A stretch of DNA of 64,000 bases from Vermamoeba vermiformis (GCA_045837725.1 JBEWZL010000198.1:1-64000); one strand, 5' to 3'. Positions 21,081 to 36,618 are shown, counted from the first letter of the stretch. Notes: a model not told the origin generated them from the letters alone. Program-made: numbers and translations.

Positions 21081-24000
21081 ATGAAGCGCTTGAATATATT
21101 AAATAAGGGAACGCAGAAACATAAGGTAACGCCACCAGTCATTTTTAATTTTTTTAGGAACACGATCTGATCTGCATCGCATCCCAAGATCAATTCGGAT
21201 CCTCAAATTGACATTCCACAAAATATCACTATTTATTCAAATAACCATTTGTTGTTAAAATCGGCAGTTTGATTTTTGTCAGCTGGATCAGCAGTTGGCA
21301 CGATCGTGCAATTTAATTATTTAATTCAGACTCGCTTGCTAATAATTCCATATTTAGTTTCTGACTTTCGCCGAACGTCTCTCGTCGGTGAGCGTGGACA
21401 TTTTTCGCGCAGGCAAAGGAGCAGATGAGCGTGAAGTCCCCGAGGGAGCGTTATGTTATTTTGCAGAAGATCTCGACATGTGGGCTGATCGAAATTTAAC
21501 AGCAGAATTCCATCAAATGTATATAGCACTGAAACCAATGACAATGACACTTCCACTCCTCTTGCTGAATCTCAAGTCAGTGGTGGAGATCTTGGAGAAG
21601 TGTTTGAACGAGACGGAGCTCGCGACCCCGACAGGCCCCACTCGCAAAGACATGCACAACAGCGCCATTGAGCCCACATTCGCACTCGTACAGACCCTCG
21701 CACGCGATACTCGGCAACACTTGACTGAGTTCGTGCCGCGTCTGTTGCGCGCAGTGCTGCATCAGATTGCTAACGGCAGCGACACTGATGTGCTCGAACA
21801 GGGCTTTCAGACTGTAGCATACATGTTCAAGTACTTGCAGCGACAACTGCTAGCGGATGTCACTTCGTTGTACAAGTAAGTTATCACTTGCCTAATTAGT
21901 ACACGCACTGACTCCGTGCATGCAGAGACTACACCATGTATTTAGAGCACAAAAAGCCCTTCGTACGCGAGTTTGCAGCGGAGAGCTTTTCATTTTTGAT
22001 TCGCAAGCTGGAGAAATCTCGCTTGGACGAGTTATTCCGCGCCATCTTCACTGATTTGCAGTCACGCGATGACAACACGCAGAGTCTGCAAGATGGTCTG
22101 GTGCAGCTGTTCTTTCAGAGCGTGAAGGGTGTCAAGACGCACTTCAACAATCACGTGCAGCACATCTTCACCACGCTCTTGTCGCAGTTGCAGTCGTACG
22201 TGCGCGAGGAGGACGAGACTGGTACGTGTCACTCCACCCCCTGCACTGTACGGCACTGACTCACGCCTTCTATTCGCAGCTTGGCTCTCACGCAGTTACG
22301 TGATCAATGAAGTGGTGGCGGAGATGTGTGATCACGCGCGTGCTGAGGACAGCGGCCCCGTGCTGGAGTGCTTTACCACACTGTTCACTGAATTGCTGAC
22401 ACGTGATCTGGTCGTTCATGAACGCTACATGCGCGGACTGTTAACAGCACTGACGCGATGGATCACGCATCGTCGTGGCAGTCGTGTGACGGACAAGCCT
22501 GCCATGATTGCACTGCTGCAGCGCGTGATCGCACAGTGGCCTGCTGCAAACAAAGCCGCAGCCCTGGTAGACGAGACCCTGCACGCCGTGTCCGCCCTGA
22601 TCAGCGTGACCGATCAGAACACGCAACACAACGCACACTTGTCGCCGCTGGTGGCACTCTGCTTCACCAAATTGAGCCACACACCGCAGCACTTGTTTCA
22701 ATTTGCCACCACACTCGCTGCTAAAAATAACTTTGGACCACTGATGCTCGATCACGTGCTCAAGCTTGTGGATGTCGCCAAGCCCCCCGAGGGTACTTTG
22801 CCCTTTTTAGTGTCGCTGTTCCGTGCCGTGAACTGGGCCATGCTCGCGACACACAGCTCACATCGCGTGACCAATCAGCGCATCAAAGACACGCGGCACT
22901 TGTCACGGGTGTTGGGTGCACTCCTTGAACATTACAAGGGCCGCACTGAGGACGACGAACAGCTCTGGAATGCACTGCAAATATTGCAAGTGTTGCAAGA
23001 GAGCGCGACACATCTACCAGGGCTGCAAACACTGCTCACCCAGCTGCTGCACACCTCGCGCACCGATGCAGCAGTGCCGTGTCTGATCGCTGCCGTGCTG
23101 CTCTGTGCGCACCAAGTACTCGCCACTGCACACGACCAGAGCACACTCCGCACACAATGGCTGCAGCACGTGCTCGCGGCCCTGCACAAACACAGTCAGC
23201 ACGCAGGTGTGGTGCAAGCAGCGAGTGCGTGGATCAATGCGGAGAGTGTCGCGCTCGTGCAACAACGCACACAACTGCGCACACAGTTCACACCGCAACT
23301 CATCGCGCAACTGTTCGACAACCTCGCGCAGCATAGTACCGCTCTGCGCCGCAACACATTGGATCTGCTGCACCATTTGCAGCCGTGCACTGAGAGCTAC
23401 GCAGTGGCCCTGGTAGAGCTTTGCAGTCACGTGGAGCACAGTCCCCTCACAGCCACGGAGTCTAAAATTGTCGTGAAGCACATCGACAATGTGCGCGAGT
23501 ATTTGATTCGCCGTTCAGTGAACAGCACCGAGCGCGCTCTCATTTGCAGCTACATGCTCGGCACACTGCACATCAGATTTGCACCTATTTATCCAGCCAC
23601 CAATCAGGTGCTCGTCATTCTCGCACAACAAGACTTTGCGCAATTCTGGGAGCTATTTTTGCACCATTTGCAGCGTGGATTTGAGGCCCAGGACACGTAC
23701 TTGAAGCAACACGGGACACCTGCAAATGAAGCTGAGGACGAGGACGAGAATGACGACGAAGACGACGATCAGCCGCCAGCCCTCGAGAGCCCTACCAGCG
23801 AGTCAGAGGAGCACGTAACACCGTTCAGTGAAGCAGTCCACCAGGGCAGTGCACGCAGCGATGTCCAGGCCCTGACCACACACCTCGATCGACTCTGGGC
23901 CGTGTTGTTGGCCATGCCGCAGACTGTAGAGCGCCACTCACGCGTGTTGGTGCCGCTATTTTTAGACTTTTATCGCCGCTACTACGACGCCACAGTGACG

Positions 24001-27000
24001 GACGAGTCAGGGTCTGACTCGGGGTCAGAGGGAGTGACACGTGTCGCGGACAAGAAGTTGGTGCACGGCAAGCTGTGTCACTTCCTGTCACTGTTCGCGC
24101 AGTTCAAGAACGCCAAGTCCGTGCACCGCGCCAGCACGCTGTTGGCTATTTATAGAACACTGCTGCAGCGCAATCACATCAAGATCCAACAACTCGCGCT
24201 GCAGTGCATTGTAGGCTGGAAGTTCGAGTACCTCACGCCCTACAAAGAGCACTTGGAGCGCTTGATCGACGAGAAATCATTCCGCGAAGAGCTGGCCGTG
24301 CTCAAGTTTGGCGGCAGCGAGGACATGCACACGGAGGGGCTCGTCTTGCCGCAACACCGCGCTGCACTCGCGCCCGTGGTGATTGACATCCTCTATCCCA
24401 AACTCACCGCTCGCAAGGCACGCACTGGCAAGGTAAGCGAGGACTATATTTAGCGCGTGCAGTGCCACGTCTGACTTGCCTTATTTAGAAAACACTGCGT
24501 CAGAAGCGCGGTGCCATTCTGAACTACTTGTCGCTGCTGCACCGCAGTGAATTGGAGCACCTGTTTGCGCTATTATTAGCACCCTTCACTGCTCTGCTCG
24601 CGGACTCAGCGGCCCCTGCCCTCGCAGCCAGCATTGACGTGCACAAGCAAGAGGGCTACTTGAACATGCTCGAAGATCTCATCGATCACTTTGGTCAGGC
24701 CTTGCTGCCATTCGTGCCGCAGCTGTTCGTCATTACTTTGCGCTTGTTGCAGCACACCATCGAGACACGTGCCACTACCAAATCCGACAAGCAAGCCCTG
24801 ATTGAGAACTTGGCACTGCGTCGCATCATTGCACTCATGGACCACTACCGCACTCAACGCGCGCTGTTTGACACGCACCGTGCTGCACTCGCAGCCGTGC
24901 TCGTTCATGAACTGAATCGCTGGGAACGTTCCCTGGGTGGCACCAGCAGCGAGCAACACACGCCTGCCGTGCTGGAGTGGTGTCACGTGCTGCTGTCCGT
25001 GCAAGAAGAGGTGTCGCACACGCTGGTACACGTGGTGCTCGATGTGCAGACGGTGTTCATGACAGTACTCACGCGCACACTGCTCCACGTGCACCAGGGC
25101 GTGCATCAAGAGGCACTGCTGCACGTGCTCGAACAGCTCTTGGAACTGCGTGCCAGCAACAGCACGTGGGACCTCATCACCGCGCACATCGTGGCACTGC
25201 TCACCAGTCTCGAGACCTTCATTGCGCGCATCACTGCAGTCAAGGCACTGCCACGTCATCAAGCACGTGTCGCGCACTCGGACAACAGTCGCGCCCTGAC
25301 AGCACGCAGCTTGAGTGTGATTTCACAGCTGACCACACTCGCCGCGGACTTCGAGCAGTCGCATCGCATCATCAATCTGCTGCTGCCGTTCTTGAAGCCG
25401 CAGCATCGCCTCAGTGAAGACACCACACGTGACATTTTGACAGCTGTCAAACAGCTGCTCGAGAAGATGCGTGCAGACAATCCCCACAAGCGGAATTACT
25501 TGCAGCCCATTGCAGCCCTGCTCGAGCGCGATTATCCCGCACCACTGCGCGAGATGTTGGCGCACGTGTTGAGTGCCCTAGTGCCACGTGCCAGCAAGCT
25601 CATGAATGGCCTGACAGCGATCGATCGCTCACAACTCGGTGTCCCCAACTACGAAGCACGCTTGCAGTCGTATGCCGCGCTGAGCAGTGACGAGGTCGAT
25701 GCACCGCTGCAGCAGTTCAGCTACGAGGAGCTGTTGCCCGTGCTGCACATTGCCCTGCACGACCTCGCGTACAGCACAGATCTCTCGCTGCGCACTCAAG
25801 CCCTGCACTTGTTGACAGCACTCATCACGCGCACCGTGCAGCACACCACCCACGTGACTGTGACGGCGCTGCTCAACATTCTGTCCCCCGCCATTCGCCG
25901 TCAAATGAACAGCAGCAGTGTGGCAGCGCGCGGCGAGTACTTGGCGCTGTTCGTGGAGCTGATCAGAGCGCTGCCCGACCAGTACGTAGATCTCGTGCCG
26001 CTGCTCAGCTCAGACGACGAGGCCAACTTCTTCTACAACATCACGCACTTGCAGGTGCATCGTCGTCAGCGTGCCCTGGTGAGGTTTGCAACGTACTGCG
26101 AGAGCGGGGCGATGAAGAAGAACGTGTTGATGCACATCTTCTATCCACTCATTCGCCGCACCATGCTCGAGACTCCAAGCACGCAGCACCACTTGATCGA
26201 CGAGTGTGTCAAAGCCATTGCCGCCATCAGCAAGTGCGTGGACTGGCACGCGTACAAGCGCATCATCCTCACGCACCTCGCACTCCTGCGCACCATTCGC
26301 AGCAAAGCCAAGGCCGTGCAGCAGAAGAAGCAGCGCACTCCGCACCGAACACTGCTGCCCTCATGTCGCTCGACAAGCCCGTGATTCGATTGATTGTGCA
26401 TGTGATCGACAACTTCCACTTCGACATTGACACCTCCAAGGAGTTCGGAGATCAGTTGCCTAATTTGGAAGATGTGCAACGCGCCCTGGCCAAGACCGAT
26501 CGCCTGTTGAGCACGCAGACTGAAGCGAGCAGTGTGCAGCCAGTGAGTGGCAAGCAGCGCGTGTTGGAGCACGGCGAGGACGAACAACCGCCCGAGGACA
26601 ACGACCAGGGCGAGGACGACGAGGACGCGGAGTTGGAGGAGGACGAGAATGAGGACGAGGAGCACGTGACAGAGAAGAGCGCGCAGACACAGGCCAGTGA
26701 TTTGACGCGCAAACAACGCATGCAGCACGAGCTGTTGAACAGCGTGTTGCCCGAGCTGTACAAGTACCTCAAAGACGAGCACACGCGCGAGGTGATGCGT
26801 GTCCCTGTCGCACTCGCCATCGTCAAGCTGCTCAAGCTGATGCCGCTGCAAATATTCAATCTGCAAATACCCAAGTTGATGACGGAGGTGTGCAGCACAC
26901 TCAAGAGTCGCAGTCAGCTCGCACGTGATCAGACACGTGCCACACTCGTGCAGCTCGCAGCAGTGCTCGGTGCCTCACACTTCAACTTCATCGTGCAAGA

Positions 27001-29605
27001 GCTCGTCGATGCGCTGTCACGTGGCTATCAAGTGCACGTGCTCGGCTACACCACGCACTCGCTGTTGAAGCACATGGTTGAAGGCAATCACGTGACAGGC
27101 GGAGAAATCGACTACTGCGTGCCACTGCTGATGAAGATCATGCTCGAAGACATCTTTGGCACCGTGGCCGAGCAGAAAGAGGTCGACAAGATTGCTGGCT
27201 CGATGAAAGAGGCTGCACGCACGCAGAGCTACGACAGCTTCAAGCTGATTGGTCGCGTGATCAATCTCAAGCAGAGCATCAGTGCCGTGCTCACACCGCT
27301 CAGCGAGCTGGTCGAGGCAGCCACGGATATGGAGCAGGTCAAGAAGCTGCAAGAGATCTTCAAGCACTTGGCGCAAGGTCTGCACGCCAACAGCACGCTG
27401 CAGCTGACTGATCTGCTCGTGTTTGTGCACCGCACCATCAAGACCAATCTGCGCGCCTATCAGGACCAGCAGAGCAAGACCAGCCAGTACGTCTCGACCA
27501 GTGCCATCAAGCGCGGCGAGGCCAAGTTCTGGATTGAGCCCGAGCCTCGCAAGACGCGCGAACAGAGCGCAGTGACGACGAGCAATCAACATCTGCTCAT
27601 CAATTTTGGACTGCAAGTGCTGGTGCTGACCGTCAAGTCCTCGGAGCTGATGCAAGCCAACAACGTGGAGCACTTGCAGCTGTTGGACCCATTCGTGGCA
27701 CTGCTGCACGACACACTCAACTCGCGCTTTGATCGCGTGCTGGTGACCACACTCAAGACCATGGGCTACTTGCTCAAGATGCCGCTGCCTGCCTGGAGCA
27801 CGCGCATTGAAGGCGTGACGGCGCGCATCTTCTCGCTGCTGGAGAAGAGCAATCCGCAGAGTGAACTGGCGCAGTACTGCTTCAAGGCGCTGACGGTGAT
27901 CATTCGCGATCAGAAGCAGCACACGATCAGCGACAAGCAGCTCAATCTCTTGCTCGATCACATCCGCACTGACCTCGCAGAACTCGCCAATCAAGGCATC
28001 ACCTTCCACCTCCTCAAGGCCATCGTGTCGCGTCGTCTCTTGTCGCCGCAGATCTACGACATTATGCACGTGTTGTCCACAGAGCTGTTGCTGTCCAGTC
28101 CGCTGCCCAGTGTGCGTCAGAACAGTCAAGTCATCTTCATGCAGTTCTTGCTGCACTATCCCCTCGGCGAGCAGCGCTTGCAGCAGCACTTGGACCTGCT
28201 CCGCCAAGCACTCACGCACCACCCTTACGCGCAGGCACGTGGCAGCGTGTTGGAGATGCTCGAGCAGATCTTCACGCACTTCCCGCAAGAGGTGATTGAA
28301 GGCAAGGCCGAGTACTTCTATCTGCCCCTCGTGCTGGCACTCGGCAATGAGAGCGAGACTCAACAGCGCGCCATGCTCAGTCACGTGATCAAGAGACTGT
28401 TGCAGGCCATCACCTTGAACAGACTGCACGCCCTGCTCGAAGTGACTATTGAGTGGTTCTCCGATGACACGCAGCGCAGCTTGCAGAGAACCGCTGCCTT
28501 GCTGCTCGGTCTGTTCGTGGAAGTGCACTGGAAGAGCGTGGAGAATGTGTTGAGCACGGTGTTGACACGTGTCACTGCTGTCATCACCGAACACGTGCAA
28601 CAGCTGCAAGACGAGGACGAAGAAGACAGCAGCAGTAACTGGGAGCAGTTGTACTCGGTGCTGCTGCTGTTGGAGAAGATCAGCACTGCCGCACCGCAGC
28701 TGATGGTGAGCAGTGAGTGGCAGGACTACTGGCTCAATCTGCACGCGCTCTTGTTGCACCCGCACCAGTGGATTCGCACCATCACTGCACGCCTCTGGGG
28801 CCTGTACTTTGCCCAGCGAGGCAGCAAGGGACTGCAGCCCTTCACCCCGCACAGCACAGATCTGCTCATGCGTCCTGGTCTGCTGTTCCACGTCGCGCAA
28901 GACATGTGCAAGCAGATGCAGAGCCAGTACTTGACTGAGACCCTGGCCGAACAGATCATCAAGAACCTCGTGTTTGTGGGACAGCTGTTCTACAAGTACC
29001 CTGAACTCACTGCTGTCAGTCGTGCCAAGCGCGACACTGACGTTGTGGAAGAGGAGGACGAGAATGAATTGGAGGACGAGCACGTGACTGCCAACCAATC
29101 AGAGAAGGGCAAGAAGCCACTCCCGCCCTTGGAGTGGATCTTCCGTCGCCTGTCGTACATGGCGCGCAAAGAAGAAGGACACAAGAAGCGCGTCATCTTC
29201 CAGTGGTTCGCAGCAATGGTGACACAGCTCGATGACGTCACGCCGTACCTCATCTCGATGCTCAATCCGCTCTATCGTGTGGTCGACAACAAAGACACGG
29301 CGCATTCAGCGAGTGAGCGCGAAATTCGCATCTTGGCCAATGAAGTCGTGAATATGATCAAGAAGAAGGTCGGCACCATGCCATTCCTCAAGGCCTATGA
29401 ATTTGTGCGCGATCGAGTCAGCAAGGTGCGTGGCGAGCGAAAAGAGAAGCGAAGAATTGAATTCGTCGTCGACCCGCGCAAAGCTGCCGCACGCAAGATC
29501 CGCAAAAATGAGCAGAAGAAAGAAGCTAAAAATAGAAAGCGAAAGTGGACCCCGACTTACAAGAACAACAAACAACAGCACAACAAGAAGCAACGCACTT
29601 CTTAA
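21081..29605 (+). CDS. UTP20: UTP20 (DRIM), small-subunit processome HEAT-repeat scaffold
   Basis: Giant nucleolar HEAT protein needed for early 18S rRNA processing. Exon 1 (21081-21125) encodes MKRLNILNKGTQKHK and joins exon 2 at 21358, which begins FLTFAERLSSVSVDIF, matching the family N-terminus. Next exons: 21358-21875, 21926-22221, 22280-24432, 24489-about 26315, then one long exon to the stop at 29603-29605. HKKPFVREFAAESFSFLIRK is a clear family block, and the C-terminus ends in a Lys/Arg-rich nucleolar tail (RKIRKNEQKKEAKNRKRK). Acidic runs occur near 23740 and 26630. Frame changes near 26.32-26.38 kb: either a weak intron (26316-26377, donor GTGCAG) or an indel. About 2,600 residues, near usual size. 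Rich in CACGTG and CTATTTTTAG. Convergent with TFB1M, 85 bp between stops. Confidence 0.9.
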
Positions 29606-29690
29606 TTTTTGAAAACTGCGAAATAAACCTGTAAATAGTTGCAATCATTATAAGCGGAATATTTATACTGTACAAGCGCTACAATGAGCA

Positions 29691-31172
<1,482 letters not shown>

Positions 31173-31231
31173 TTAAAAAACGATGGTTTGTGTTTATATA
31201 CAAAAAATAACAATTAGAACTGCATCTGAGT

Positions 31232-33613
31232 TCACATCCAGTCCTTGACGTCCTCGCATGTCCAAGCAGGTCCTGATTCATATCGATATGCTTTCTTCGT
31301 CTCAACCCTCTCGGCCATAGTAACAGCTTGCATGCTCTTGATCGAGTTCGGTGGCAGCAGTCCCTCCGACACCGCGTGCTTGCATGTGTACGCAATCAAG
31401 CGGGCCATGTGCTCGTTGTTGCCCTCACGCTGCACATGATTGATTAGCACTCAGTCATCGCACAGCATGGCAATACTCACCGCCCATATGTTGCCCCAGT
31501 AACGCTTCCAGCGGTAATTGCGATACACTTCCGAGGCGAGTTCAGTGGGCTTTGTCTCGGCCCAGTCATACGTGCTCGGACTCGGATGATACATGACACG
31601 CCACATGTCCACGTGACTGCCGTTGTGCAATTCTGCAAAGATTGCAGGCCACTCAGGGAAGGAGCAGGGTGAGGGTGCAAACAGACGCCAGTACTGATCG
31701 ATCTTGAATGTGTAGGCCACTTGACGCGCGCCAGGACTCATCGACACCCAGCCGAGGTTGTACATGTTCCACCACGTCAAGTACACGACCATAAAACCTG
31801 CAAAGATGCGCACTGGACGACTAGAAGGATGAGGCTTAGGGCTGCGGCGTGTGTTCGTGGCACGTGCTGGGCCTAATTTAGCTTGACGATCACGTGCTCG
31901 ACAATACGCCACCACTCGACGTGGCAGAGTGACACGACGCAACAAGTTGAAGAGCACGGGGGACCAGAACAGACCGAGCACTGAGTGCGTGAACACGAAT
32001 TGCCAGAACTCAAAGCCCACGTGCTTGACTCCACGTGCATCTTCGACCCAAAATTGGTGCTGTCTATATTTGGTGATGCATTAATAAAAATAATGAATCA
32101 GCGTGTTATACGTACTTGGCTGCAAATGAACGACCTGACTCGACATCGGCATTGACACCTGTCACTTCTTGCTCCGCACTGTCTGACACGTGTCCAGATG
32201 TGACAGGACCAGCAACCACGTGATCATGAGGGAACAAAAATGTGTGAACGAGGCGAATGACCCACTCGCCACGTGACATGTGCAGCATGAACTCGAGACT
32301 GTTCTTAGACTCGCTGTCTTCAGTCCAATTCTCCGCTGCCAGCCAATGCAATTTAACGCCGCGCTGTCTGTCAAATCGAGCGCGGAACAATCTCGTCATC
32401 AGATCCCAAAACAGAGGTGGCAAAGTGATCGAGACGACTGCAATGCAAAACCACGGGAAAATGCCGAGTGTCATCATCACGATGAAGCCTGCGTGCAGTG
32501 CTGCAATGCCTGCCACTCCGAACAATCGCAGCCTACATCGCACTGGTCAACAGATATGTAATTGGGGTTAATTGTTCCGCTTACCATTCGGAGACAGGTC
32601 CGAAGAACAAGAAGAACGGAATGAGAATTTCCAAATACAGCACACTGAATGTCATCATGCGTGCCAGACCACTCGGCAACAGGCCACGCGCGAAGAGACC
32701 AATGCGATTGATGAACGAGTCACACTGCAACACCTTCTCCAGGGCTGTGTACCTAAAAATAGTGTCAGTGGACGCAACACTCGGAATGACACGTGTCATA
32801 CTCAGTACTCCATTCAGGGCCAGTCTTGACCACACCACTCGCATAATAACACCAAAATATCTGTGCCATCACTGCGAGTGTGCCCACACTGCCGAATCTA
32901 AATTTAGCGCCGCTTTGACCTGTCACCTCGTCATCATTGCGACGACTGGCACCGAACGATGCTGCATTTAATGGTCAGATTGCACTTGAAAGTGACAGGT
33001 GTCATCAGGACTTACACTCTCGTTTGGGGTAATGGCGTTGCAGTGCGTAGTCGACGGAATAATATGCTCCGAGCGGAACAAAACAAGCGAAGAACAAAAT
33101 GCAGCGCAAATATCTGTCACCTGCAAGAGGCATTAGTTATGTCGAGTGTCAAACGCTGTTCGTACCTCCATCGAGAACCAATTCATTGCGCGTATGAAGT
33201 GATGAATAGAGCACGTAGATCATAATAATATGGCGCTGTGATTTGTAGCCAATCAGCAGCAGACAACAGATCACAATCATAACACCGAACCACAGCAAGG
33301 CAATCTTATCCTCGCTGCTCATCAGGAACAAACTAGTGATGCCACCACTTTTCATAAGATTCCATGCTGGTACGAGACCGCTGGACTGAATGATGGAAAT
33401 TATTATTAAATTTCAAAAATCATTTTTAATTAATTATGCCGCTCTGTTGAAGGGTTCATAACTTACTGAATAGAACATATGGAAGTCTCGTAATCGCAGA
33501 AAAATGTCCATTAATAAAAGAAATGACAGTGCAATTCGAAACAGCGCAATGGATCTCAGATCCATTTCAACCGAACGACGCACCATGCCAAACACTTTAC
33601 GGGCAGTCTCCAT
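31232..33613 (-). CDS. HTTM-domain polytopic membrane protein (vitamin K carboxylase-like fold)
   Basis: Starts at 33613 (METARKVFGMVRRSVEMDL) and ends at 31232 after at least seven exons. The first segments, RSIALFRIALSFLLLMDIFLRLRDFHMFYS, SLHTRNELVLDGGD, and a later LARMMTFSVLYLEILIPFFLFFG, have the order and spacing of the HTTM domain found in gamma-glutamyl carboxylase and in bacterial membrane proteins. Several more TM helices follow (FGVAGIAALHAGFIVMMTLG, HSVLGLFWSPVLFNLL, RIFAGFMVVYLTWWNMYNLG), then a luminal-looking region with conserved Trp (YWRLFAPSPCSFPEWPAIF) and a short tail (GNNEHMARLIAYTCKHA). No carboxylase catalytic signature was recognised, so substrate is unknown. CACGTG is frequent (about eight copies). 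Confidence 0.7.
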
Positions 33614-33836
33614 GCTAAATATATTAGACTTGCCTTGTGTGTTGAATTGGCATCAGAAGTTGTAACGAATGTCTCAGCTGACCGAATACAAAGGAATGGT
33701 TCACTGAACAACGAAATCAAACAATTATTTCAGTGAACAGTGACTCAGAGATGCATAACTACAGGTAAGGAAAGTATTATTTATATCAATGAAACATGTG
33801 CACTTTCGTTGCGTTCCATCGTCTTAGAGACGTTTT

Positions 33837-34658
33837 CTAAGTCTTGAAGCAAACCCGCCTGCAGGGCTCGGTGAGAACAAATAGATAAACCTGTATAGAA
33901 CCTATTAGCACCCTTTCGATTGTATAATTAAAGTGTTTGGTGTTTTGATAGCAGAAAACAAGAGAGGAATGTACCTTAAAGGCGCGGTGCTGGATCTGTT
34001 GACGAGTCTGTGACGACAGCCCTGAGGTACCCAACACGATTGATTAGGTCCTAATATAGTAGTGATATTCAGCCACTCCTCACTTGATGTTGAGTCGTTG
34101 TTCTGCGCAACAGTGGCCTGCTGCTCGTTGTTTGAGACAAATACTTCGGCCTCACCGTCCAAAAACAGGAACTGAATAACAATAATATACTATTAGCTAC
34201 ATATATATGTATGTGATTCAGAGCACTAATATTACCAGCTCGTCAGTGTCGGTGTGATGGTGCCAAGGCACCTCACTGTTTGGATCCACCACCTGTCAGT
34301 GTGTTAGTGCAACGTAAAGCCTAAATACATATATATATAGTGCAATATTAAGTACCTCAATGCCCATCTCTACGTGTTCGCTCTCAATCAGTGGTGTAAC
34401 ACGACGAGGAGGGCCAGGCAACTCAATCCACTCCCGCGCAGAGGAATAATACTTGTCCGTCTTATTATTCGCCACTACGTCCTTAATTATATCAATAGTA
34501 GGCTGATTTAGACCCTTCAGCAAGCGTGTAAATGTAGACTCTGCTGCTGGTAATGTATTTGAAGCTACAAAGCTGTTGAATACATTGTACAGCGGTGCGT
34601 TATGCGAAGATTTCCAAGAACTAATTATTTTAAAATTAGGACAATTGTTGAGTCTCAT
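33837..34658 (-). CDS. Cupin-fold protein
   Basis: Four exons. Start at 34658 (MRLNNCPNFKIISSW) is chosen because an upstream ATG (about 34705) runs into a stop through the only visible intron. The first exon is helical with no known domain. The second and third encode a cupin barrel: PWHHHTDTDELFLFLDG is motif 1 with the His-His-His...Glu metal ligands, and LGPNQSCWVPQGCRHRLVN is motif 2 with its His. A short exon after 33900 ends the protein (VYLFVLTEPCRRVCFKT). About 210 residues. The metal-ligand pattern suggests a small dioxygenase or isomerase-like enzyme; the reaction is unknown. Confidence 0.65.
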
Positions 34659-34986
34659 CTCCGAATTAAATGTCGGATCAGAGCCCTATTTACCTGATTG
34701 TGAGTTTAGTCGCCATTTTCAAGCCTCTGTTAGTTGCAGACAATATGGACATAACTAGTTGTCGACTTGAGTTTGAGAAACTGAAAGTGAATCAATCGTG
34801 AGAGACTTCTGGTCGCGTGCTCAGAGATCTCCGCCGAGTTAATAGATTGACATCGCCTGTTATTTAATTCCAGCTCAATACTCGCATCTGAATTCTGCAG
34901 CTTTTTACAAAATCGGAAAGGTACTTTTTCGTTTTTTGTTTTTGGCTTCGTTTTGTTCGCTAATTGTCTGAACAGAGCAACAGATC
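34659..34986. promoter_or_regulatory. Cupin/GOST divergent promoter interval
   Basis: 328 bp between divergent start codons. No gene seen. A 5' UTR intron of the plus-strand gene is possible, with a T-rich tract ending CTGAACAG at about 34976. Confidence 0.4.
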
Positions 34987-36618
34987 ATGTCTAAGGCTGT
35001 AGCTATTGTCGTGTTATTAGCAGTGTTGTGCGCTGTGCACGCTAAAGTCAACTTTGGATCGCTTGTTACCGCCGATAACTGGCATTACATTGGCAAGTTC
35101 TGCTATTCGAATATCAATGCTACTGGTGACTATGGAGCTAATGGATCATTGAATTACACTATTACCACCACCAACAAGAACTTAACTTTGCTGATTTACC
35201 AAGATTACGATCCTTCACCCGACAGAGATCTTGGTGATTGGGACCCTGTTTATGACAACGATACTATGTCATGCACTGAGAAGCAGTCTCGTGTTATCCC
35301 TGGTGCTATTTTCTATATTCCTGAAGGTGGAGGTGCGTAACGATCAACCAAAATATCTTGCTGGTTTCCTTTATATTACGAAGCACTAGCATTATTAAAA
35401 TACTGCAAAAATATTACCTGCAGTATATCTACATTTTTTTCGGTTAACTATTTTATTTTCATAAATAAGAAAATTACTTTGAAGATCGGCTTTGTGCTTT
35501 CTTTTGTCTTTGCTAGCAGATTAATTTAGTTTATATTATACAGCCAGTGGTCTCGTTCTCACTGCCGAGCACAACCGTCCTCGTTACTTCCACGTCGCTG
35601 TTGCGGATTGCAGCAGCACGAATGGTATTAACATTGGTGCCTTCCAAATTATCTACTTGCAAGATCCTTTGACTTGGGACCGTCAATTCTCCTACGACGA
35701 GCAAGGTACAGCATTGCAGGAATTCCAGATGTGATCAGATCTGTTAATCACTTATTATTAGGCTTGTTGCAGTTGCACGTCGTCTACTTCATCTTCTACT
35801 GCTTGTTGATGGGTGCCCACATCTATGGTACTCTCGAATTTATTCGCAAGGACGCTTACCACCCCGTACGAACAAACTAACCCGATTGCATTCTCGTAAT
35901 CTAATTGTTATTAACGCAGATCTTGCGCATCTTGACCTCCGCTATTGCCCTCGAATTGTTGAGCGACTTTTGCATGATGATTCACTACGCCGTGTACAAG
36001 AACGACGGTCTCGGTGTGTCTGGCATGCAAGCTCTCGGCACCTTGTTCAACATGGGCGCTGAATTGATGCTCATCTTCATGTTGATCCTCATTTCCAAGG
36101 GCTGGGCCATCACCAGCAACTACTTGCCTGACCGCAACCCAATCTTGATTGCCATTGGCGTGCTCTTCGTCTCTTACATGATCCTCTTCATTTGGGACAA
36201 GGCTGGACGTGACCCCGCCTCCACTCTCTACTTCTACGAGTCTGTACCGGGCATCTTCGTGCTCATCTTCCGCGTCTTGGCCTTTGGCTGGCTCGGCTGG
36301 TCCCTCCGCACCACGCTCACCTTGGAGACCTTGCCCGAGAAGCGCAGATTCTACGCTGCTTACGGCATTGCCTCCACTGCTTGGTTCTTGTTGCTGCCGC
36401 TGTTCGTGATCATTATCACTGGTGTTCCAGCCTGGTACCGCGCTAAGACCATTGAAGCCTTGGCCTCCACACTCAACTTTGTTGCCGTGGCGACCTTTAC
36501 TTTCTTGTTGTGGCCCTCGCGCGCAGCTGACTACTTCACCATCAAGCCCACCAACACCCTCATCAGCGAGGAAGGTGAGCCCAACACTTCTTACGGTACT
36601 AGTGGTAACGATCTCTAA
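34987..36618 (+). CDS. GOST-family seven-TM protein (GPR180/TMEM145-like)
   Basis: Type I-like protein with a signal peptide (MSKAVAIVVLLAVLCAVHA, residues 1-19), a luminal beta-rich GOLD-type domain containing NWHYIGKFCYSN and N-glycosylation sequons, then seven TM helices (LLQLHVVYFIFYCLLMGAHIY through LNFVAVATFTFLLWP). FRVLAFGWLGWSLRTT and LISKGWAITSNYLP fit the rhodopsin-like GPCR TM family of GPR180/TMEM145. Exons 34987-35332, about 35545-35705, about 35762-35864 and about 35920-36618. Codon use is unusually biased towards C-ending codons, suggesting high expression. Such proteins act in Golgi or secretory trafficking; a signalling role is not shown. Stop convergent with CSN5, 165 bp apart. 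Confidence 0.8.

Noticed and set aside
27017-29098. 693-codon open frame on the strand opposite UTP20
   Set aside because: It mirrors codon-biased UTP20 sequence, is Gln/His/Leu-rich without domains, and the sense strand is clearly UTP20.
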